Below, in pieces: positions 14,802-17,924 of a stretch of 17,924 nucleotides of DNA; positions within the stretch are counted from its first letter, which is position 1, and each line of letters opens with the position of its first letter. Both the position numbers and the translations under genes were made by a program. The notes under the pieces were generated by a model. It was given only the letters and a program-made list of their open reading frames with translations, did not search any database and had not been told where the DNA came from. The stretch is from positions 1-17,924 of the forward strand of contig JBBRLA010000096.1 of NCBI GenBank assembly GCA_038231615.1, written 5' to 3'. This DNA comes from JBBRLA01 sp038231615 (GTDB lineage: Bacteria > Myxococcota_A > Polyangia > Palsa-1104 > JAEUJZ01).

Positions 14802-16575
14802 CAGCGGATAACACGAAGGTATCGAAACCCAGGCCCAGCCGGTACACATACACCCCTCCGTCGGCGTAGAGGCAGGGCCAGCCGCGCGCCGTCACCTGGG
14901 CCAAAAAGCGCGGCGGCGGATCCACCGCCAGCAAATAGTGGAACCCGGCCTCGGCCTGCCGCAACACCGCGTCGCGCAGGGCGGCGTAAAAATCGGGCCG
15001 GGTCACCGCCGGGGCCAGAAAGCGCGCCGTGTCGGTGATGTCTTTCGCGTAAAAGCCGTAGTCGGCGAACACGCGCGCCTTCTGGGGCTCCTTGTTCCAC
15101 AGGACGGCGGCGGCGAACTCGTCCGGCCCCGCTGGGAAGGGCGGTCGCGCGTCGGGGCGGGCGATGAGCATCAGTCGCCGCATGTTTTCGAAGCCGAAGG
15201 GCACCATGGCGTGCCGCAGCCGCGATGGGATGGCCCACGCATGGAGGCTCCTGCCGGCGGCACGTACCGCCGCTTTTGCCTCCGGGCCGGGTGCAAAGAC
15301 CAGCGGCAGCATCCGGGTCCCCGGCCGCATGATCGTGCCGGCGGAAGCCACGCTTTGCAGGTGCATACCGATTTCGAACCAGCCCTGGCCGATGGCCAGA
15401 CGCACCATCAAGGAGCCTGCCACAAGCCCTGCCGACAGACGTCGTTCAGCGACGGAGCCAGAGCGAGGCCAGAAGGCGGCGGCGGGCAGGAGCAAGAGGA
15501 TGAAGGGGATGACCCGGGCCGATGCGTAGGCCCAGCCCTTGTATCGCGATGGCAGCAGCGTCAGCCCCAGGCCAAGCAGGACCAGCAGAAGCACGGGCCA
15601 GGCCGGGGCCGGCAAACGCAGCGTCAGCGTCCGCACCCCGGTTCGTTCGATCGCCTGGGCGATGGCCATGGCCACCAGCCCGAAGGCCAGCAGCAGGCAC
15701 AGGGTCTGGACCACGCGATCGACGTGGCCCACGCCAGCCAGCGCGCAGGAGAAGAACTGTCCCATGGCCTCCAAGGGGCTGAGCATCTCAATGACATCCG
15801 AGATCGGCGTCTGGTGGGCAGAGGCGGACAGGTCGAGCACACGGGAAGAGCCGACCAAAAGGAAAAACGCCGGGGCAAAGGCCAGGGCCGCCCGCAAAAA
15901 GCCCGCTCCCCACCGGGGCTGTCCCAGCACCAGCAGCACGACCAAGCCGAAGGCCAGCGCCAGGCTGGACACATGTGCCAGGCAGCACAGCACAAGCAGC
16001 CCGCTGGCCATCAGCGTCCGCCAGGCAGCGCTACCCGACACAGGCGGGCGGGCAACCAGCAACGCGCCGCCTGCGGCCAGTGGGACGCTGGCCAGATAGG
16101 GGTAGAACCCGAAGGTGACGAATCCGTGGACCAGGAACGGGGCCAGCAAGAGCACCCGTGCGGGCTGCGTCGGATGGGCGGCGCGCGTGACCAGCCACCC
16201 GACCCACGCGAAACCCACCATGCACAGGGAGAGCCAGAGGCGCTCTGCCGCATCCAGGGTGAGCACCGGGTGTAGCAGATAGCAGAACCAGGAAAAGAGC
16301 GACCCGGTCACCAGGCCCAGCGAGTCGTGGTAGACGGCGTGCAGCGGCGACGCCGGGTCCGTGCGCATCTCGATCAAAAACGCCGTCAGCCGCACCTGCT
16401 GCGGCCCGTCCTGCGTCGGCACCCACCGGGGCAACCAGGGCAAAAGGGCCGCGAGACCCGCCAGGCCGACGTAGGCGGCCCCAAAGTGGCCCCCTTTGGC
16501 CCGGCCTTGCCAGACCGATGCCGCGGCGTCGTCTCGGGTCGGAGGCAGGACAGGGCCCATGGGTCGTTCTCTCAT
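14782..16575 (-). CDS. Polytopic membrane protein, probably GT-C-like, with soluble C-terminal domain
   Basis: 597 residues. After the first helix (YVGLAGLAALLPWLP) comes TQDGPQQVRL in the first extracytoplasmic loop, where GT-C glycosyltransferases keep their catalytic Asp/Glu. About ten to twelve further hydrophobic helices run to about residue 390. A hydrophilic domain of roughly 200 residues follows, with no motif I know. This architecture occurs in large families of uncharacterised bacterial membrane proteins of glycan loci. The single Asp in place of a DD/DE pair makes the enzyme call tentative. Start 16575 has AAGGA only about 2 bases away; an in-frame ATG at 16560 is possible. It is transcribed toward the rhomboid gene and overlaps its end by 20 bp, and away from the next membrane protein gene. 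Confidence 0.82.
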   Translation of the reverse strand: MRERPMGPVLPPTRDDAAASVWQGRAKGGHFGAAYVGLAGLAALLPWLPRWVPTQDGPQQVRLTAFLIEMRTDPASPLHAVYHDSLGLVTGSLFSWFCYLLHPVLTLDAAERLWLSLCMVGFAWVGWLVTRAAHPTQPARVLLLAPFLVHGFVTFGFYPYLASVPLAAGGALLVARPPVSGSAAWRTLMASGLLVLCCLAHVSSLALAFGLVVLLVLGQPRWGAGFLRAALAFAPAFFLLVGSSRVLDLSASAHQTPISDVIEMLSPLEAMGQFFSCALAGVGHVDRVVQTLCLLLAFGLVAMAIAQAIERTGVRTLTLRLPAPAWPVLLLVLLGLGLTLLPSRYKGWAYASARVIPFILLLLPAAAFWPRSGSVAERRLSAGLVAGSLMVRLAIGQGWFEIGMHLQSVASAGTIMRPGTRMLPLVFAPGPEAKAAVRAAGRSLHAWAIPSRLRHAMVPFGFENMRRLMLIARPDARPPFPAGPDEFAAAVLWNKEPQKARVFADYGFYAKDITDTARFLAPAVTRPDFYAALRDAVLRQAEAGFHYLLAVDPPPRFLAQVTARGWPCLYADGGVYVYRLGLGFDTFVLSAAIDAPR

Positions 16576-16613
16576 CGTCCTTTTATAACGGCAACCGATC
16601 GCCGGCCGATAAA

Positions 16614-16645
16614 AATCTTTACTCCCCTCGCCACAATCCTTACTC
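16614..16645. promoter_or_regulatory. Two 11-bp direct repeats spaced 21 bp, operator-like
   Basis: AATCTTTACTC (16614-16624) and AATCCTTACTC (16635-16645) match at 10 of 11 positions, with starts 21 bp apart. That is two helix turns, so a protein could contact the same DNA face twice. They lie in the spacer upstream of the - strand membrane protein, which otherwise holds an AT-rich TTATAA (16584-16589) near its start and nothing else recognisable. Confidence 0.4.
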
Positions 16646-16654
16646 TTGGCCGCC

Positions 16655-16798
16655 GTGAGTTATGGGACAGGCCTCCACTCGTTGATGATCCCAGTCTATA
16701 ATGAACGGGAGGGCCTTGCCACGCTCTTCGCCCCCCCGCAAGAGATCCCGGGCATTCCGTGCGGGGAAGACGCAAAGAACGATCACTTGCATGCATGA
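16655..16798 (+). pseudogene. Remnant N-terminus of a family 2 glycosyltransferase
   Basis: From a GTG at 16655 the frame reads a short lead, then HSLMIPVYNEREGLATLF (to base 16729), the first beta strand and nucleotide-binding start of GT2 enzymes such as polyprenyl-phosphate mannosyl- or glucosyltransferases. The following residues (APPQEIPG...) no longer fit: the expected helix and 'VDDGSxD' never appear in any frame. The frame stops at 16796-16798. Likeness ends at a run of seven C (16731-16737). I read it as a truncated fossil, the rest lost by deletion. The codons for VYN also create TATAAT (16697-16702), which could now work as a -10 box for the next gene, although no -35 is visible. 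A chance match to ten consecutive signature residues is unlikely. Confidence 0.65.
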
Positions 16799-17924
16799 AC
16801 CACCCCGGTCTACCCCGGCCCCACGGGTGCCAACGATGCCGCTCCGTCCGTGGCAGGCCCTGATTGGCACGCTGATCTACGCCGCCGCCGTGGCCGTGGT
16901 CTCCTGGCATCATGGGCTGTGGCGCGACGAGGTCCGCGCCCTCAACATCGCCAGCGGCAGTCACTCGCTGGCCGAGTTGTTCCGCAATCTGCGCAATGAA
17001 GGGCACCCCGCTTTGTGGTACCTGCTCCTGCATGCCGGTTTCCGCATCACCGGATCGATGCGCTTTCTCAAGCCCCTCAGTGTGCTCATCGCCAGTTCCG
17101 CTATCTACATCTTCTTGCGCCACGCTCCCTTCCGGCCCGGGCAGAAGGCCCTCTTTGCCGCCGGGCTCCTGCCGCTCTACGAATATTCCGTCATGTGCCG
17201 CAACTACGGGATCGCGATGCTGCTCCTTTTCGCCGGGGCGGCGGTCTACCGGCGGCGCGGCAGCGGGTCCCTGCGGCTTGCGCTCTTGCTCGCGCTTTTG
17301 GCCCACACCAACGCCTACGCCCTGATCCTCGTCATCGCCCTTTTGTCGGCTTGGGTCATGGAGGCCTTTTTCGCCCCCTCTTTCTTGTCCCGACGCCCGC
17401 TGCATGTCGCGGCAATCGCCCCGGCCGTGCTGGTAGGCCTGGGCGTTTTCAGCGCGATGTGGATCATGTACCCCGACCCCAGCACCGGGGTGACCCACCT
17501 CCACACCCTCACCGCCTCGGACCTGTTCTGCGGCCTGCGCGCCGCACTCCTGTGCCCGGCCCACGTACTCTTCTTCCGCCTGCACGGGACGGCAGACTCT
17601 CCCGCCCTGTGGGCGCTTTTGGCCACGGCAGGAATGCTGGTCACACTTCTCATCTGGTTCTTTGCCGTGGCGCTCCTGCCCCAGGTGGGGCTCTCGCTGG
17701 CGCTGCTCCTGAGCGCCACCGGCTTCTCGCTGCTATCCGACCTGATCTACGCCGGCTCCCTGCGTCACTTCGGCCAGTTCTACCTCTTTCTCCTGGTGCT
17801 CCTGTGGATCCGCGACCGGGACGACACGGTGCCCCCGCGGCCCGGATGGCAGTGCCGCCTGGTCCCGTGGCCCCTGTCCCGGCTTCACCGCGCCCTGGCC
17901 CCCTATCTGGCCCCGGCCCTCTGG
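16791..17924 (+). CDS. Polytopic membrane protein with EGHPxLWY motif, GT-C-like, 3' end outside window
   Basis: 378 codons are visible and the frame is still open at the end. After the first helix the loop reads HHGLWRDEVRAL with Asp46-Glu47, then NEGHPALWYLLLH (69-81), and later YEYSVMCRNYGIAMLLLF. This combination (W-x-DE, EGHPxLW, YEYS...RNY) marks a widespread but uncharacterised family of bacterial membrane proteins that looks like GT-C glycosyltransferases. The acidic pair would be the catalytic site facing the periplasm. At least eight hydrophobic helices follow. Start is uncertain: ATG 16791 and ATG 16836 (MPLRPWQAL) are in frame and neither has a clear ribosome site. It is divergent from the preceding membrane protein and begins inside the tail of the GT2 remnant. 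Confidence 0.82.
   Translation, partial: MHEPPRSTPAPRVPTMPLRPWQALIGTLIYAAAVAVVSWHHGLWRDEVRALNIASGSHSLAELFRNLRNEGHPALWYLLLHAGFRITGSMRFLKPLSVLIASSAIYIFLRHAPFRPGQKALFAAGLLPLYEYSVMCRNYGIAMLLLFAGAAVYRRRGSGSLRLALLLALLAHTNAYALILVIALLSAWVMEAFFAPSFLSRRPLHVAAIAPAVLVGLGVFSAMWIMYPDPSTGVTHLHTLTASDLFCGLRAALLCPAHVLFFRLHGTADSPALWALLATAGMLVTLLIWFFAVALLPQVGLSLALLLSATGFSLLSDLIYAGSLRHFGQFYLFLLVLLWIRDRDDTVPPRPGWQCRLVPWPLSRLHRALAPYLAPALW

Noticed and set aside
14938..16275. 445-codon + strand open frame
   Set aside because: Antisense shadow of the - strand membrane protein; very Gln/Arg/Gly-rich with no domain or hydrophobic segment.
16697..16702. TATAAT as a full sigma-70 promoter
   Set aside because: The hexamer is perfect, but no -35 lies 16-18 bp upstream and no extended -10 is present. 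It is explained by the VYN codons of the GT2 remnant.
16572..17585. 337-codon - strand open frame
   Set aside because: Antisense of the EGHPxLWY membrane protein, which has clear helices and motifs on the + strand.

Overview
This window is GC-rich throughout. Its coding style is that of a predatory or environmental deltaproteobacterial lineage, most likely Myxococcota or a relative. The signs are a HEAT-repeat protein, a PEGA-domain protein and an FG-GAP lipoprotein with a Cys-rich N-terminus in one cluster. A 64-codon small protein ending in a GEDPDIAGIV-type tail and a DACAGAGGK-type RNA methyltransferase point the same way. The taxonomic call is inference from protein character; there is no rRNA gene and no search was possible.

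Layout. (1) Positions 1-5558, + strand: a compact cluster of a 5'-truncated HEAT/TPR protein, an exported PEGA protein (4-bp ATGA overlap) and an FG-GAP/VCBS lipoprotein (23-bp gap with a good ribosome site). It looks like one operon for an envelope-associated assembly of unknown job. (2) Positions 5643-7761: a very small basic protein that appears to start at an ATT codon, then an alpha-D-phosphohexomutase with an N-terminal helical extension. (3) Positions 7765-9099, - strand: glutamate dehydrogenase, ending 3 bp from the mutase stop. Its start lies 36 bp from a divergent RsmB-like 16S rRNA m5C methyltransferase (9136-10626). (4) Positions 10627-11024: a ~400-bp non-coding stretch rich in small structures. 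It holds a sigma-54-like element, a TGTCA/TGACA inverted repeat, 7-bp tandem repeats, a 12-bp palindrome and a stem-loop. It leads into (5) positions 11025-14801: a PimA-like GT4 glycosyltransferase, a GT-C (ArnT/PMT-like) membrane glycosyltransferase and a rhomboid protease, probably co-transcribed. (6) Positions 14782-17924: a - strand polytopic membrane protein converging on the rhomboid gene with a 20-bp overlap, and a divergent + strand polytopic membrane protein running off the window. Between these two lies the decayed N-terminus of a family 2 glycosyltransferase.

How the genes may work together: the right half is a surface-glycan or glycolipid neighbourhood (sugar-nucleotide-dependent GT4, polyprenyl-phosphate-sugar-dependent GT-C enzymes, a lost GT2 that may have made the polyprenyl-phosphate sugar), with the phosphohexomutase upstream as a possible supplier of sugar-1-phosphate. 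Glutamate dehydrogenase and RsmB are housekeeping. No mobile element, CRISPR array, tRNA or rRNA gene was seen, and no strong rho-independent terminator.
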